NCBI GenBank assembly: GCA_944739405.2
Contig: OX123182.2
Coordinates: forward strand, 69,567,183 to 69,631,182
DNA from: Euclidia mi
Taxonomy: Eukaryota > Arthropoda > Insecta > Lepidoptera > Erebidae
Length of the DNA stretch: 64,000 nucleotides
Direction: 5' to 3'
The notes under the pieces were generated by a model, which was not told where the DNA came from, made no database searches, and saw nothing but the letters and a program-made list of their open reading frames with translations. Both the position numbers and the translations under genes were made by a program. This document shows positions 23,301 to 35,869 of this stretch, piece by piece; the stretch's first letter is position 1, and every line of letters starts with the position of its first letter.

Positions 23301-25540
23301 GCAGAAATTTATTTGTGGCCTGTCTTTTCATTTTAATTTCTTGACATGGATATGAAACACTTCGGTGGTCTAATGAAGATTAGTCGCTCCTTTCTTTAAG
23401 ACGCATATAATTTATAAGTAAAACATTGGACATTTATTTATTTTTGAGTTGATTAATACGTATAAAATTTATGCCCATATTCTTATACTAACAATAGGAA
23501 TAAGAAGAATCATTGACAGCTATCTAAATGAAGACAAATAATATAAAGGAATTATATTATAAACAGGCCTATAATAACATAAAAAGATGTACTATTATAT
23601 ACGATCAATATTAAATTATGCACAAAAATGCTTGCGATATGGAACAAAAATTATCTCTATCTTGAGTACAAGATAATAATTTGTCAGTCCCGTCTTATAT
23701 AAATTCGCCTGAATTTGCGGTTAAGAGGTTTTATTGCATCGGAGGCGATTTTGCGGGTTTTATTGTTCTATTATGTTACGGATAAATAACAATGAATGTA
23801 AAAGATATACAAAATATGAAAGTTCAGTTCTTTATCAAGAGAGTGCTAAAGAAAAATATATGGGTTACCGTAGTAAATATTTTAAAACGGATGAATTTAA
23901 AAAACTCATTTTCGTCATTTCTGTAGCTTAGGCCAACATTCATGGTCGCTAGTGCCATGAAAACTTATCGTTCTATAATTCTGTAAATGTGAACTGTACA
24001 AGCCAAAGTTATACAAGCGAGTGCTTAAAAAAGAAATTGTTCTTTCATTCATAATTTTCAAGAAAATCGAAGATCAAAACAGTGCAGTTTGCTTAATTTT
24101 AGCCCGCAAATTTGCATTTATATCTAAAAAACTACTGTGATTATTAAAAAGATTTATACATATTTAGAAACCTTAAGATTCATTTTAAGTCATATAAAAA
24201 AAATAGAATTTATACTTTTCGTTTGTAATTAACATGATTTTTTTAAAAAGGCCTATAAAGCTCAAAGCGCGATGCTATGTCCGCCATTCAGCGCTGAGCG
24301 CTCTCAGAGAACGGACCTGTCGCTCGCGTCCGCGTCCGCCATTTTACGTAAATATTGCATTCCAAAACGTTTATAGCGCGGCTAAAGCCTCTTGATCCGT
24401 ATATTTTCTCATCGTATCTTTTTATAAATATGTAAAGTTGATGTAACTTTATTTATGTATAACGTATTAAACTAACGTGTTGGTCAATACATCTGGAATC
24501 TAGTGGTTACTGGTTAGTATAGTATCGCCATCAAACAGGGGCTGGGCGAGACTAACGGAAACGGACCGCTTTATAATTTACCTAATATGGCGCCTTGAAA
24601 CATATAATAAAACAGTAAAAAAAGTATTTCGGTACATTGAATATATTTGGGTGTACGTTAAATTAATTCAGGGAGACTAAGAAACAGTAATGGAGCAAGA
24701 ATAAAAAAAAAACTGTCTGTATGTATATCTATATATGTAGTTTGTCTGATTGTACACGCTAATCTCCGAAGTTACTGGACGTATTTAAAATAAACTTTTT
24801 TTGTTCTATTGCTATTAGGTCTAGGCAATATATAGGCTATAACTATCACAACACTATCACATGTACAGACTTGACATTTTAGCAAAAGTTATTCAGTCTG
24901 ATAAGCATTTTCTGTTGTCTTATGAAAATCGAAGATCTGAAACATCTGATGAGGAACTCTAAGAGCCCATCTGCACTATACCATAAACATCCTTGACGGT
25001 TAAGTAGTAGTTGTCCAGTATGATGAGGTTTTCTGTTAGGAGATCCATTATTATTACAAATTCTTCGATCAATCAAAGACCCGAGGAAAGATATAGAATA
25101 GTTTTTGTCGCGATAACTGACATCCACGCGGGCGGAACCGCGGGCGATAGCTAGTATAAGCATAAAACACAAAAAAGTCCTACATATTATGTCTGTATAA
25201 ATTTGATACCATCCAACCGAAGTATTTCATTAAAAAGGCTATAACGTGAAGTTGTTTTTAAAACAACAAATAAAACCATTTTTCTTTTTCTTTTATAGCA
25301 TAGTAGCACACACCAGATATCCGCTATAATTGTATAGAAAACGTTCCACATATGTGCCCTGTTCATCAAGCATATAATATGTTAATACATGATGCATCTA
25401 AGAAAACAAGAATATGTATTTATCTGTTTTACTTAGAGATAGGGAGACATGAGTTCGAGGATACGTCATAAGCTGTATCCACGAACTCCCGAGTCTCTCG
25501 TTAGATATAATACCTTGCTGCAAAAATCAAGTGGCAATAT
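23301..25540. other. AKR intron, mostly unassigned
   Basis: No coding signal. About 24715-25165 looks like a degenerate dispersed repeat ending in accgcgggcgatagctagta, an ending seen on many lepidopteran repeats. A GC-richer patch lies at 24265-24370. Confidence 0.5.
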
Positions 25541-25554
25541 TACAGTATAAAGAG

Positions 25555-25745
25555 GTACAGTAGTTAGACGCATTTGATCTTGGATGGGTGATTTAATGGA
25601 TGGGTGACCATGGGATTGGCTTGCAGAGCCTATTTTGCAGGTTTATTTTAGTACAAACCACATAAGTTAAGGTAAAGTAATTGACATCACGGACATTCTA
25701 TGGATGGGTGACCGACCGATGAATTTACAGAGCCTATGTATGGGG
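25555..25745 (+). repeat. 5S-rRNA-like tandem motifs
   Basis: tggatgggtgacc occurs at 25597-25609 and 25701-25713, with a third partial copy at 25581. Each full copy is followed by a related cagagcctat block, giving a period near 104 bp. TTGGATGGGTGACC resembles the internal promoter region (box C side) of 5S rRNA, so this may be a 5S-derived SINE (SINE3 class) or a 5S pseudogene dimer. The full 120-nt 5S sequence is not present. Confidence 0.5.
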
Positions 25746-26639
25746 TTCTTGTGGGGGCAAAACTATGGTTATTTTTGAGCTAGGACGCGCCGTTAGTATA
25801 TTACCAATGTAATAGGTATTTACCTAATACGTACTATGCAATGGAATTAAAATCACACTTGAATCGAATATTATCTTACAACGCACATTTTTTTACGTCT
25901 GCCATTTTGTTTACGTACACTTTAGTATTTGATTTAGCCACACATGAGATATTGTGTACTTACGTAAAATTTTTATACATTGTAAAATAATATAGATAAT
26001 AAATTAAATTTCCTTGTTGGGTATGCGGAAAATGAAGAGATCGCGTATCCTTATTTATGCAAGATAAAAATTTGCATTGTCTCACAGCATACGTTGCATA
26101 AGTTTTTATGTATTTTTAAAGCTAATAAAAAGGTAACAAATAAAAAATAACCACGCGCCAGCCCCCCAAAAACATGTCTAGAATAACTGAACACGGCGAC
26201 ACGGTTATTCGGGCTCGCTCTTCCCGTACAATTGACCTGTCTAGATACGTTCATCTAAGGACTATGGATTATTAGACCGTGATACTTAAATATCCCGTGA
26301 CCGTGATAATAAAGCTGAAGACTTTATTAGTTTTGGTTGAATACAATAATCCCTGGAACTACCAGTCCGATTGCCATTATTATTTTTTCACTGTACATAA
26401 TAATAGTGTTTGTATTCATCGTGTTAGGCTGTGAAACATTAGGAGATATGACTTACAGGACCAGCACACTAACAGTGATGGTGTATTATTTGAAGTCATA
26501 ATATGGCAGCAAAATGTATAATATTGTAGATTCCCAAAGGCGCGGTCAATGCCTTTAAGAGACACAGTTTATTGAGAGTGTTTAGCGTTTGAGACTTTAC
26601 AGATATTCAAACTTATATTTAAGTACACAATCTGACTCT

Positions 26640-26698
26640 AAAAAGCTATTTTTGTATCACAAACAAGTGTTGTCTCGTGTTGGGATCGCACCCACAAT
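26640..26698 (-). repeat. SINE head fragment
   Basis: On the minus strand a box B-like ggtgcgatccc within tgtgggtgcgatcccaacac resembles the SINE head at 9205-9225. It is cut off by the inverted-repeat element starting at 26699. Confidence 0.5.
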
Positions 26699-27070
26699 AT
26701 ACAGGGTGTTGAAATGCATTTGCAAAATATTTTCAGACGTGAATATACTACTATAACTGAATACAAATACATGAAAACACAACTCACCAAATTGTATTTT
26801 TTTTCGTAATCATACATTTAAAAAATCAGCTCGGTGTACTGTGGCTCCCACGAGCTCGCATTGTAGGTACCTAATACACACAAGCACACGTACCTACCGT
26901 GCACTCTTATTCTGCACCAGTTAACAGTTTAGTTTGAGACCCAATTCTTCTAATTATATTTGTTCAAAATGCAGTTTCGATCTAATGTCAGTGTCATACT
27001 CATGTCACAAATGGTATTCTCCTAAACAAACTGATATTGGAATGTTATCGTGACTAGATCGTTAATTGAA

Positions 27071-27175
27071 CAATGTCATCATCATCATCGTTCTAGCATT
27101 TCATGGATTCGAACCCGATACCCTCTGCATAGCAGTCCGTTGATAGCTCCAGTAGGCTATCGCTGCCTGTTGTTA
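27071..27175 (-). repeat. tRNA-derived SINE head, truncated
   Basis: Minus strand: gcagcgatagcctactgg (box A), then cgggttcgaatcc (box B), followed by a (GATGAT)n tail at 27071-27085. This is the same head as the SINE at 55256, with the body deleted so that head and tail nearly touch. Confidence 0.7.
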
Positions 27176-28075
27176 ATTAAACAATGTGTCAACGTCGAAC
27201 AATAGAAGTCAAATTAGATGATAATGACATTTGAATTATAGGAATACCAATTCTGATTCAATTTAAAATCTAATCTCATTTCGTTCAAAATATAATTTGA
27301 ATGTCATTTAAAATAATAGAATTGGTCTTCTTTTTTACTATCTAAGTAACATTTAGGAAAAAGAGGGATTTATATCATCGCATACTGCGTGAAATAATTT
27401 TAGGTGAATATACAGGGTGTTTGGAAGTTCGATGCAAAGTCATAAATCGGAGCTAGTAAAGACTATGTAGAACCATTTGAACCATACTTGTCTTAGGCGA
27501 AGTGTGACCATTTATTTTTTAGCAAATTTTAATGAATTTGATGACAAAACACAAAATTTTGCAGTTAATTGGATATAATGGTCAGTTTGAAAGAGAAAAA
27601 TAATATTTTTTCTATTATTTTATTGAAATAATGTGTAAGCAATCTAATGAATCATGATTAAGGCATCTGAGTCATGAGACAATTTTTTTACAAACATTTA
27701 TAGTGAAGATTCATTTTAAAAAATTTAAGAAAGCTGTTTTGTGAAGGGTTAAAAAAATAACACGGATGGTGCTTTTTTTGTTCAAACATTTTTAAAAACA
27801 TGCCTGGTTATTGTTCTCTCTTTTAAGGTATCAACTACACGGAAAGCTTAAAAATTGTTGAAATTAGGACTTACAAACCAAGTTGAGGAAGAAATTTAAA
27901 ATGTATAAGCGGAATAAATAAAACGAAGATTTAATTAAAATTATGTATTATTCATTTTTTAAATGTTTGCCGTGGTTCCTAACACATGCACGGGCCCGTC
28001 TTCTCACTTCAGTAGTTGTTATTTTTAACTTCATCTCTAGTTTCATTGTTTCAAATGGTGAATTAATTCTGTTCA

Positions 28076-28994
28076 TCAATTCTTCTCTTGTGTTGATTTC
28101 CACATTTGTAAGATTAATTCTTTGGCCCGACCCCACACGAAACAGTCAAGCGGGGCCAGGTTTGGTGATCGGGCCGGCCAATGTATAGGCCCATCCCTGC
28201 CGATCCAGCTTTTAGGGAAGCAATCATTTAAATGCTCCCGTACATTTAATGTCCAAAGCGCTGGGCAACGTTGTTGAAAGATTATTTCTCGGTCTGTAGT
28301 AAATATCGGAGCGCCGGATTCCTCTGTAAGCTCTGGGAGATCATTTTGTAGAAATACCAAATAATTGTTGGCCATTTAAATTATCTGGCAAGAAATGAGG
28401 CCCAATCAATGTTCTGCCAATTACTCCGGCCCAGACGTTGACCGAGAATTTTTGTTGAAAGGTCTGCTGTTTTTTCCAATGTGGATTATGCTGTGTGCCC
28501 ATTTATAAACGTTATGGAAATTAGTTATTCCTTAAAATTTAAAATTCATCTGTCCACAAACTCGACTTTAAGAACCACACATCTTCAATTTCTTAGTTGA
28601 GAAGAAAACGACAAAACTGAATTCTTCTCTGAGGATCTCCCCCTTCAAGGCCTTGAACACCCGTGCCATGAAACGGGTACTTATTGTTTTGGTGCATAGT
28701 ATTCCACACTTTCCAATGGGAAATGTTTAAATTTCAAGCTACTTTTCTGGTGCTGAAGCTGATCCACATATGGATCAGCTTGAAATGACGCCAAGATATC
28801 TCCCTCATTGTCGGTACCATGTCTACCAGGATTGACTCCATGTTCAACAAGGTGCCATCTTCAGCAAGCCGATGAAACGTGTCGTAAAACACTCTCACAT
28901 TCGGTACTCTTCGATTGGGATAGCGTTCTTGGTACATCCGTCTGCCATACATAAACACGATATCGGCATATTCCTCGTTCGAGAAAGTAGCCAT
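28076..28994 (-). pseudogene. DDE transposase with N-terminal DUF4817-like HTH
   Basis: The N-terminus (28994-28734) reads MATFSNEEYADIVFMYG, YQERYPNRRVPNVRVF and FHRLAEDGT, a helix-turn-helix found on a class of insect transposases. Remnants in other frames between 28730 and 28380 include GVQGLEGGDPQRRIQFC, LWTDEF (first catalytic Asp), FQQKFSVNVWAGVIG and IGPHFLPDNLNG. The C-terminus (28375-28076) has HLNDCFPKSWIGRDGPIHW and ARSPNLAPLDCFVWG. Frame breaks near 28730, 28600 and 28380, and loss of the second Asp motif, make it non-functional. The family is Tc1/mariner-related by overall design. Confidence 0.85.
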
Positions 28995-29332
28995 AGTTAC
29001 TTCTCAGTCACAAATACAGCGTATACACCACTAAACACTAAAACTAAACTACACGAGCACTGAATGTCCAAATTAAACTCAAAAGTCCAAAATGAACAGG
29101 TACAGGAGCGCAAAGCTAGGAAGGTTACAACTGGACATGGTAACAATCGTTACAAATCAACAAATGCGTGAGCCCATATTGTCACAAGCGTAGTTGTCAC
29201 TCAACTAAGTGTCACTCATTTCCAACATTAAAAGTATTTTTAAAGCATGAAACTCGTTCGTTAGAGTTTTTGTTTTTGTTTCCACATCCCACCTAGAAGC
29301 CATGTCACACCATTTTTTAACCAACACTCTAT

Positions 29333-30487
29333 CTTGAAAATGAAATCGCGCAGAAAGTTACACTTGGCATGCCTACTATTCGGTGTCCTCAAATATAAGG
29401 AACCAGCATACCTTCATAGTAAGCTTAATTGGGTCACGAGTCAGAGGGAGTGTTCGAGTAGAACGTGCGCACAACAACTGTCCATACACAATCATAATTC
29501 TGCTGCGTTCCGAGGTAGTTTCCGTTACGCAGCTTCAAAAGTATGGAATAACCTACCCCCGCCTCTGAGGCAAATAAACAGTACTGTCACATTCAAAAAG
29601 CGTCTTCGGCAGTATCTATTGGCATCTCAGTGTGAACTGCGTAACGCAAATGTCGACATGTCTTTTATTTAATTATGTACCGTTTAAAGCAATTTGATGT
29701 CCGAATGTATTAGTTAATTTATTATTTCAATCTATATTATTTACATATTAATTATTATCATTTATGTGTGATAATAATATGTAGTATAAATAATTAATTT
29801 TAATATAATCTTATATATCATGTTTTTAATATAATATAATTTAACAAAATATAATTCTAATATAATTTAATCTAGTATATTAATATAATTGTAATAAAAT
29901 TTGAATATAATGTAACAAAATATGATATTAATATAATTTCATCTAGGATAATTTTATATAATTTTATTATAAGACACACAATTATTAATATAATTTAATT
30001 TTAATAAAAAAATTCACAGAGTGCCGCTCTGCCCACCCTACTCTTTCCCCGCGGCCTTTTCTCGCGCCTAGGTTTTGACGAGATTGATTTGCGTGTGTTT
30101 TTTTTTTTTTCCTTTTATATTATTTTTTTGTCTGCCTTTTGAGTGCATGTGATTGCATATTGTATTATATGTATATTTTAATATAACACAGAACTTATTA
30201 TGTGTTTTGCATTGTGAGTGAGCGCGACACCTGGTTGGGCATCCGTGGTGGGTGAATGGGAGCCAAGAGAATATCAGCGTCCTGTATGCATCAGCTGTAC
30301 TGAGCATAATGCTGACTTGGCTACCCTTTTGGTCAGCACTGGGACACATACTCGACATTACTCGATATTTCTTTTTTTCTGATCTGCAAATTCTTCTCTA
30401 TTTTTATTTAATGTGCCTTTATAAGTTTTGTGCTGTATCCAAATAAATGTTTGTTTCTTTCTTTCTTTCTTCTTTTCTTTCTTCTTT
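29333..30487 (+). mobile_element. LINE 3' end (C-terminus plus 3' UTR)
   Basis: Begins with MKSRRKLHLACLLFGVLKYK and includes GSFRYAASKVWNNLPPPLRQ, the usual C-terminus of CR1/jockey-like LINEs, stopping at 29672. The LINE at 21236-23300 ends its similarity where this one begins (RSQLKW then MKSRR), so both may be one family. The roughly 0.8-kb 3' UTR holds a degenerate TTTAATATAA array (29730-30005) and ends aaataaatgtttg plus a (TTTC)n tail. Confidence 0.75.
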
Positions 30488-31010
30488 TTAAATTTATCCC
30501 TCAATTTGGTTTGTAAGTCTTAATTTCAGCAATTTTTGAGCTATCCGTGTAGTTGATATCTAAAAAGAGAGAACAATAACTAGGCATGATTTTAGAAATG
30601 TTTGAACAAAAAAAGCACCATCCGTGTTATTTTTTAACCCTTCAAAAACAGCTTTCTTAAATTTTTAAAATGAATCTTCACTATAAAAGTTTGTAAAAAA
30701 AACTGTCTCATGACTCAGATGCCTTAATCATGATTCATTAGATTGCTTACACATTACTTCAATAAAATAATAGAAAAAATATTATTTTTGTCTTTTAAAC
30801 TGACCATTATATCCAACTAACTGCAGAATTTTGTGTTTTGTCATCAAATTCATAAAAATTAACTTAAAAAAAAATGGTCACACTTCGCTTAAGACAAGTA
30901 TGGTTCAAATGGTTCTACATAGTCTAGACTAGCTCCAATTTACGGCTTTGCATCGAACTTCCAAACACCCTGTATATTGTATAATTAAAATATTTTGCAA
31001 ATGCAAATTA

Positions 31011-31560
31011 ACATATTTTTATATTTTTCTCTTACTTTTAATTAATTAAGTATTTTCTTTTACCTGACTCTTTTGGTTTTGTATTTATTGTTATTCGTGG
31101 GTTTTCATGCATTAATAACGCAATAGATGTATATTTGAAATATTTCTATAAATTATTTCTCTCATATAATAAAACTGCGCCAAATTATTATAAATAGTCA
31201 TTGTTATCCTGAGAAACATCATCCTACTAAACAAATAATATCTAGCTTTATTTGATACCTTTAAATTCATGTGCATTGAAAATAATTAATTTGAATACCA
31301 TCATATCATAATCGACGTATTACATAGACGAATACTATTCATGTATGGCAAGAAGGATCAAGATTATTATTCCACGCGATACCATCATAGTGCGCCGCTA
31401 GTCTCGCATCCGCGGTGCTCGGGCGACCGCGGTACTACAAAAACCTAAACTCGAGCCGCCGCTCGAGGCGTATGCGCTCTTAATAATAGCGATCCAAGGA
31501 AACATAAAAAATCTGTCTATATCCAAAAGAAGACACATATTTCGTATCCACATAATATAA
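31011..31560. other. AKR intron, no feature
   Basis: AT-rich; no coding or repeat identified apart from a small GC-rich patch at 31390-31470. Confidence 0.5.
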
Positions 31561-31570
31561 CATAACATAA

Positions 31571-31835
31571 CTTCACGTCTTTTATCCCCGAAGGGGTAGG
31601 CAGAGGTGTGTAATACATTACACACCCACCCTTCGTCAGTTATGTTTCGATCCCAATGTAATAGGGGGCGAGCCTATTGCCATCTACCGGGCACATCATT
31701 AAGCGAGCGATAAATACTTTATGATGCATACATAACTTCGAAAAGTCAGAGGTGTGTGCCCGGGGTATCTGGGGATCGAACCCGAGACCATCGTCTCGGC
31801 AGTCCGTTACGTACACCACTGGGCTATATATTTGG
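31571..31835 (-). repeat. SINE, mosaic of two families
   Basis: Minus-strand head gcccagtggtgtac and ggtctcgggttcgatcccc, with ttcgaagttatgt, resembles the SINE at 55256. Its second half (gatgtgcccggtag, aataggctcgccccctatta, cctctgcctaccccttcggg) matches the SINEs at 39348 and 46452. It looks like a template-switch hybrid. Confidence 0.7.
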
Positions 31836-31891
31836 GATCCATTAAAGAGATTATGGATATGCAGATATAAATTTACCACAAATCTTTAAAT

Positions 31892-32172
31892 TGTTAACTA
31901 TCGCTTGTCCCGTGCCTCGGAGAGCACGTTAAACCGCCAGTCCCGGCTGTCATGAAGATCTTTGGCAGTCATTACGGGGAGTTAGTACCCTCACCTCAAT
32001 AAACGATACTGGTGTAACCCATGGAATATCGCTATCTTTTTTGGTTGCGGAGGTCAGACGGCAGTCACTCTGTGCAAAAGTTGATATTCTGTCTTATCGG
32101 TTTAGACCAAGCGGACCTCGGGCTCCAAGGCGCGTCTGAGATGCAACCGGGATAACGCTAAGGCGATGATGA
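31892..32172 (+). repeat. SINE family Y copy
   Basis: Contains cggctgtcatgaagatcttt, ggaggtcagacggcagtcac and ends ggataacgctaaggcgatga with (TGA)n. Related copies are at 49826 and 53920. The tRNA-like head is missing. Confidence 0.65.
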
Positions 32173-33604
32173 TAAATTTACCACAAATAGTTTTGACTCC
32201 TGTCACTACAAAGGGTTGACCCGACCTCATATTGTAACCCAAGATATTATAATAGATCCTCTATTAGGTACAATATGAAGGCAATGGCGGACATGCTTTG
32301 TATAAATTGGTGTTTGTTGAGCTAATTAAAGTTGCCTATATAGTACACACAACCTTTGACTTTCTATAATGTTCTCGCGTATGCATATTTTATGTTATCC
32401 TAAGTGATTCCCTAATGATCGTGGCGCAAATTCGCCTAGCTACTTCATATTATAAATTAGTTTACTCAACAGTATCGTGAATGTTATTAGCTTTAAAACA
32501 ACACATTGTCCCTATCGTTTAACCTCAGTGGATACAAATTGCTATGCGTGAATGTTTAAAGGTGTTTTTAAACTGGCTATACGAACCTTAGATGGGATGG
32601 ATGAGGATTTAAATCTCACTGTCACGTTTACATCACAATCCTGCGTCATCATCATTATATTATTATTATTATCTTGTTGTCTAAAGTGAATTGCTTTAAT
32701 CCAATCCATGCCTCGCCAGTTTAAAAAATGCTTGCATAGCTTATTTTAATAGGTACAGAGACATTTAAATATTTTAGCAGGTACAACAAAATCTACATAA
32801 AATGGTAAAGAATTATGAAGAGAGTTACATCAACCAATAATGATGCTGTTTCATCGTCTACCACCAATGCTATGTCAAAAACGACAAGACTGAAAAATAA
32901 AACAGCTATATCTCAAACATCGATATATATGTACTAAAGTACTAGATGTAGCATTCAGAACATTTACTTTGTTCAAATGCTTTGCATGAACATACCGGCA
33001 AAGCAATCTAGTGTCACTTTGACTTTCCTACGATACGACGATATATCGATTAATTTGAATCAGAACTTGTATCTGTAGTAGCGTTAGTCAATATTTTTAA
33101 TTATTTATGTAAATAAAAGAGTTAAATGTATCATAATAACACATTAAAATGTATTTCTTTATTTTTATGTGACGTCATTTACGATCATAGACTAACTACT
33201 ATGCAGAAATACATTGCAAGTGCTTGTAGGTAAAATATATGACCAAGGCCAGACTTCGTGAAGGTATTGGTTTTAAGAATTTTTTAGTTTAATTAATCTC
33301 ATAAAAACAATTTGACGTTGTATTTAATGACACTAATTCTGTGTTCTTTTTATTTTTTGGTAAGTTGATCGTGACTGTATTAACGAATATTTCAACACTT
33401 CATTATAGTAGGTACATATTTGCAGTTATAGAAAAATACGCAAAAATAATATTGAATCATGAGACCAAAACAGATCCTGATTTTCATTATCCGACCAATA
33501 GACAAAAAACCACAAAATTAATTGCGTTTGGTGGCAATTGAATAGTTATTAAAATATATTTTTGAGCATTTCTTGCTAGAGTAAATTTAACTGCAATTCA
33601 AAAT
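32173..33604. other. AKR intron, no feature
   Basis: AT-rich, no coding signal seen. Confidence 0.5.
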
Positions 33605-33609
33605 ATTTT

Positions 33610-33690
33610 TTTTAGGCAGGAATTCAACCCGTGACCGACGAACCGTGTCGATACCGTACCGACTAAGCTACTCAGGCCACTTCGTCATAG
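33610..33690 (-). repeat. tRNA-derived SINE head
   Basis: Minus strand: tagcttagtcggtacgg (box A) and cgggttgaattcctgcc (box B), followed by a T/A-rich end at 33600-33612. A second weaker box B-like word (aagttcaagtcttgcc, minus) lies near 33900. Confidence 0.6.
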
Positions 33691-34880
33691 ATTTTTTTAA
33701 TAGTTGGTTTCTTTATGGTAGCACATAGTGCCATCTGCCACATGTGTAGGTTTAGAACTCTGTGGTCAGCAAGGGCATCTTTACAGAATGACAAACAATC
33801 CTGCCTTATATATTATGTAAATATGCTTAAGCAATTCTCATAGTAAGATAAATATTATAAAGTTTAAAAATTAGAATTATTCGTGAAGCAACTAAGGCAA
33901 GACTTGAACTTACGCCCACGATACATACATTTTTCTATTTTGTAATAAAAACATCTGAATATGTTTATAGTTTCTATTTTTTTACTTAAATAAACCCCTA
34001 GCAATTAATTCCTTTTATTTTCATAAATAAACTGTTCTTATTATGTTGATGAAATATTGTAGGCAGAAAACATCTCTTCTTTGAAGTAAATAATCTTTGC
34101 GAATGGCAATAAGCAGCCAGTAGCGTTAGAGAACTATTGGATACTCATTGGTAAGATGCTAGGACTTGTTGTTGTTGATTGGCTATAATAATAACTAGAC
34201 ACTGTAAGTCATTGGCGCTGCTTGCGCCTGCGTGTTGCGCTAGTACGATTAGACGTCATACATTAGACAATTTAAACAAAATATTTATAGGGAATGCTCC
34301 GTCTATCGTTAGAGTATATGTCAATGATCTCAAACAATACAGCAATATATTAACAATTAACTAGATTAGATGATAGACAAATAAACAATAGCTACAACGT
34401 TAATCTTCTTCAAGTAAATTCGCGTTTTTGAACCACAACCATATATACTAGAATAAAAAGCATTATTTTCAAAGAAACAGAACATAATATTTTATGTTGA
34501 CATGAAGTCAAAGGAGGACGGCTATCTCCGCTGAATCCATTTATAACATATAGATTTTCGTCATTGAAAAGTTTTGATCTTTTCCTTTTAGTAAACAGAA
34601 AAAACCTATTAGTTTTGTGTTTGACGTCCGAGAGCGTTTTTATAACGTCAATGGACGCTTAATACAGTATATTATGAATGAGATCTGGCACATCCTCCTC
34701 TACTGTACATACATGTGTATGTACAGGAAAATGAGTTTATCTATTTGAGGCATGTTTACAGAATTTATATGAGTTGACGAAATCTGTTTATTTGTCAGTT
34801 CATATAGAGCTTCTTAAAAAGATTTTTCTGCACAGTACAACACAAGAGATATTTGAGAAGAATGCGAGAAAATTGCTTAC
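33691..34880. other. AKR intron, little content
   Basis: No coding signal. A 10-bp hairpin with a 4-nt loop occurs at 34703-34726 (ctgtacatac, loop atgt). Confidence 0.5.
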
Positions 34881-35048
34881 CTGATTAAAATTTGAGCGGG
34901 TGTTTTGTTCAACCTTTTCGCTATACTCGTCACTCTGGGCTCTTCCAACTTACAAATTCGAGGTTCGCCAGGCTTGGCCCAACGTTATATCGTGTGCTTC
35001 ACAGAAATCAAGAAGCTTCTGCTGATTTAAGTATGGGTGACATTCGCC
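34881..35048 (-). pseudogene. AKR exon with deletion and frameshift
   Basis: Acceptor ttgattccag and donor GTAAGC are sound. The first frame reads GECHPYLNQQKLLDFCEAHD, then meets a TAA. A second frame resumes with RWAKPGEPRICKLEEP and IAKRLNKTPAQILI. The family has a segment like VVTAYxPLGxP between the two, which contains nicotinamide-ring contacts; only a few bases remain here. The change is a deletion of roughly 35 nt, not a multiple of three, so the reading frame is lost. The first residue, Gly, replaces the usual Val or Ile before E. Confidence 0.8.
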
Positions 35049-35131
35049 CTGGAATCAAATAAGTTAAAGTTTTAAATTAAGTTTCTAATGTAAATAGTGC
35101 AGCTTTAACTTAAAGAAAACTGCATTATAAC

Positions 35132-35170
35132 GATGGAATAATCATGGAAATATTCTATGATTATTCCATC
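35132..35170. repeat. 14-bp perfect hairpin
   Basis: Arms 35132-35145 and 35157-35170 (gatggaataatcat and its complement) around an 11-base loop, in the AKR intron between exons 34881-35048 and 36062-36256. Confidence 0.8.
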
Positions 35171-35535
35171 ATATAAAAAGTTATAAATATGGGAATATAG
35201 TTCGGAAGAGATATGTTTACCAAGTGCGTGTTATCGGGACCGAGTAAACTAGGAAGGTTATTTTTATTTGTCCGGCGGTACGTCACTTCCTGCTATATCT
35301 CTGTATACATTTTTAAAAAGCGTGGCCGTTTAGACCGTGGCCGTAGATATTTACACAATTTATTGATGATATAACCAAATTAGGTCAACGCGTTTCTGGA
35401 ACGTCACAGGTACGCTGAGCAGTAATCCTATTATTTCTGAAAGTCCCATATAGTGCTAAACTTTACTTTTATCTACTTTTATATACTTACATATATTTTG
35501 CACATTACTTACTGCAAAAATAAATTACTTTTAAT

Positions 35536-35800
35536 CTTAATATATAAAATCCTTGCGTTACTGACTGACTGACAGACACGCTACAGCCGAAACTATTGGG
35601 CGCAGGAAGCTGAAATTTGGCATGTATGTTCCTTGGGGACCGTCGGGGTGCACTAAGAAGGGATTTCCCGAAATTCCCACGGGATCGGCCAAAACGAATA
35701 AATTGCAGGCGTAGCTGCTGGCGTCTTCTAGTAATACATAAATGTGTAAACACCATTGAACTGAACGCTATCATATCATTATGTATTTTATTAAGCACAT
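35536..35800 (+). repeat. Dispersed repeat family H
   Basis: Starts atataaaatccttgcgttac followed by tgactgactgacagacacgc and has ctgaaatttggcatgtatgt. Copies or parts occur at 44475 (+), 39800 (-), 48540 (-) and 61060 (-). No coding capacity; non-autonomous element of uncertain class. Confidence 0.7.
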
Positions 35801-35869
35801 ATTTTTTAAGTGCACTCAGAGCTCTAAAATGAGTTTGGAATCAAAAATATCTAGAATTCCCAACTCAGG

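Larger units (their letters stand above)
27411..30974 (-). mobile_element. DNA transposon with about 490-bp terminal inverted repeats
   Basis: 27413-27902 and 30486-30972 are inverted copies of each other, starting cagggtgtttggaagttcga, with scattered differences. TA (or TATA) flanks both ends. The minus strand encodes a transposase with a DUF4817-like HTH and a DDE domain. A LINE 3' end (29333-30487) is inserted between the transposase and the right repeat. Confidence 0.85.
26699..31010. mobile_element. MITE family M copy split by a larger transposon
   Basis: The left end tacagggtgttgaaatgcat plus ttgcaaaatattttcag and the right end aaaatattttgcaaatgc (30988-31005) match the two ends of the 363-bp element at 44843-45205. 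Internal words are shared too, for example ataactgaatacaaatacat. The right end is directly preceded by the transposon 27411-30974, whose insertion split this copy close to its terminus. The left portion contains additional sequence, including a SINE at 27071. Confidence 0.7.
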
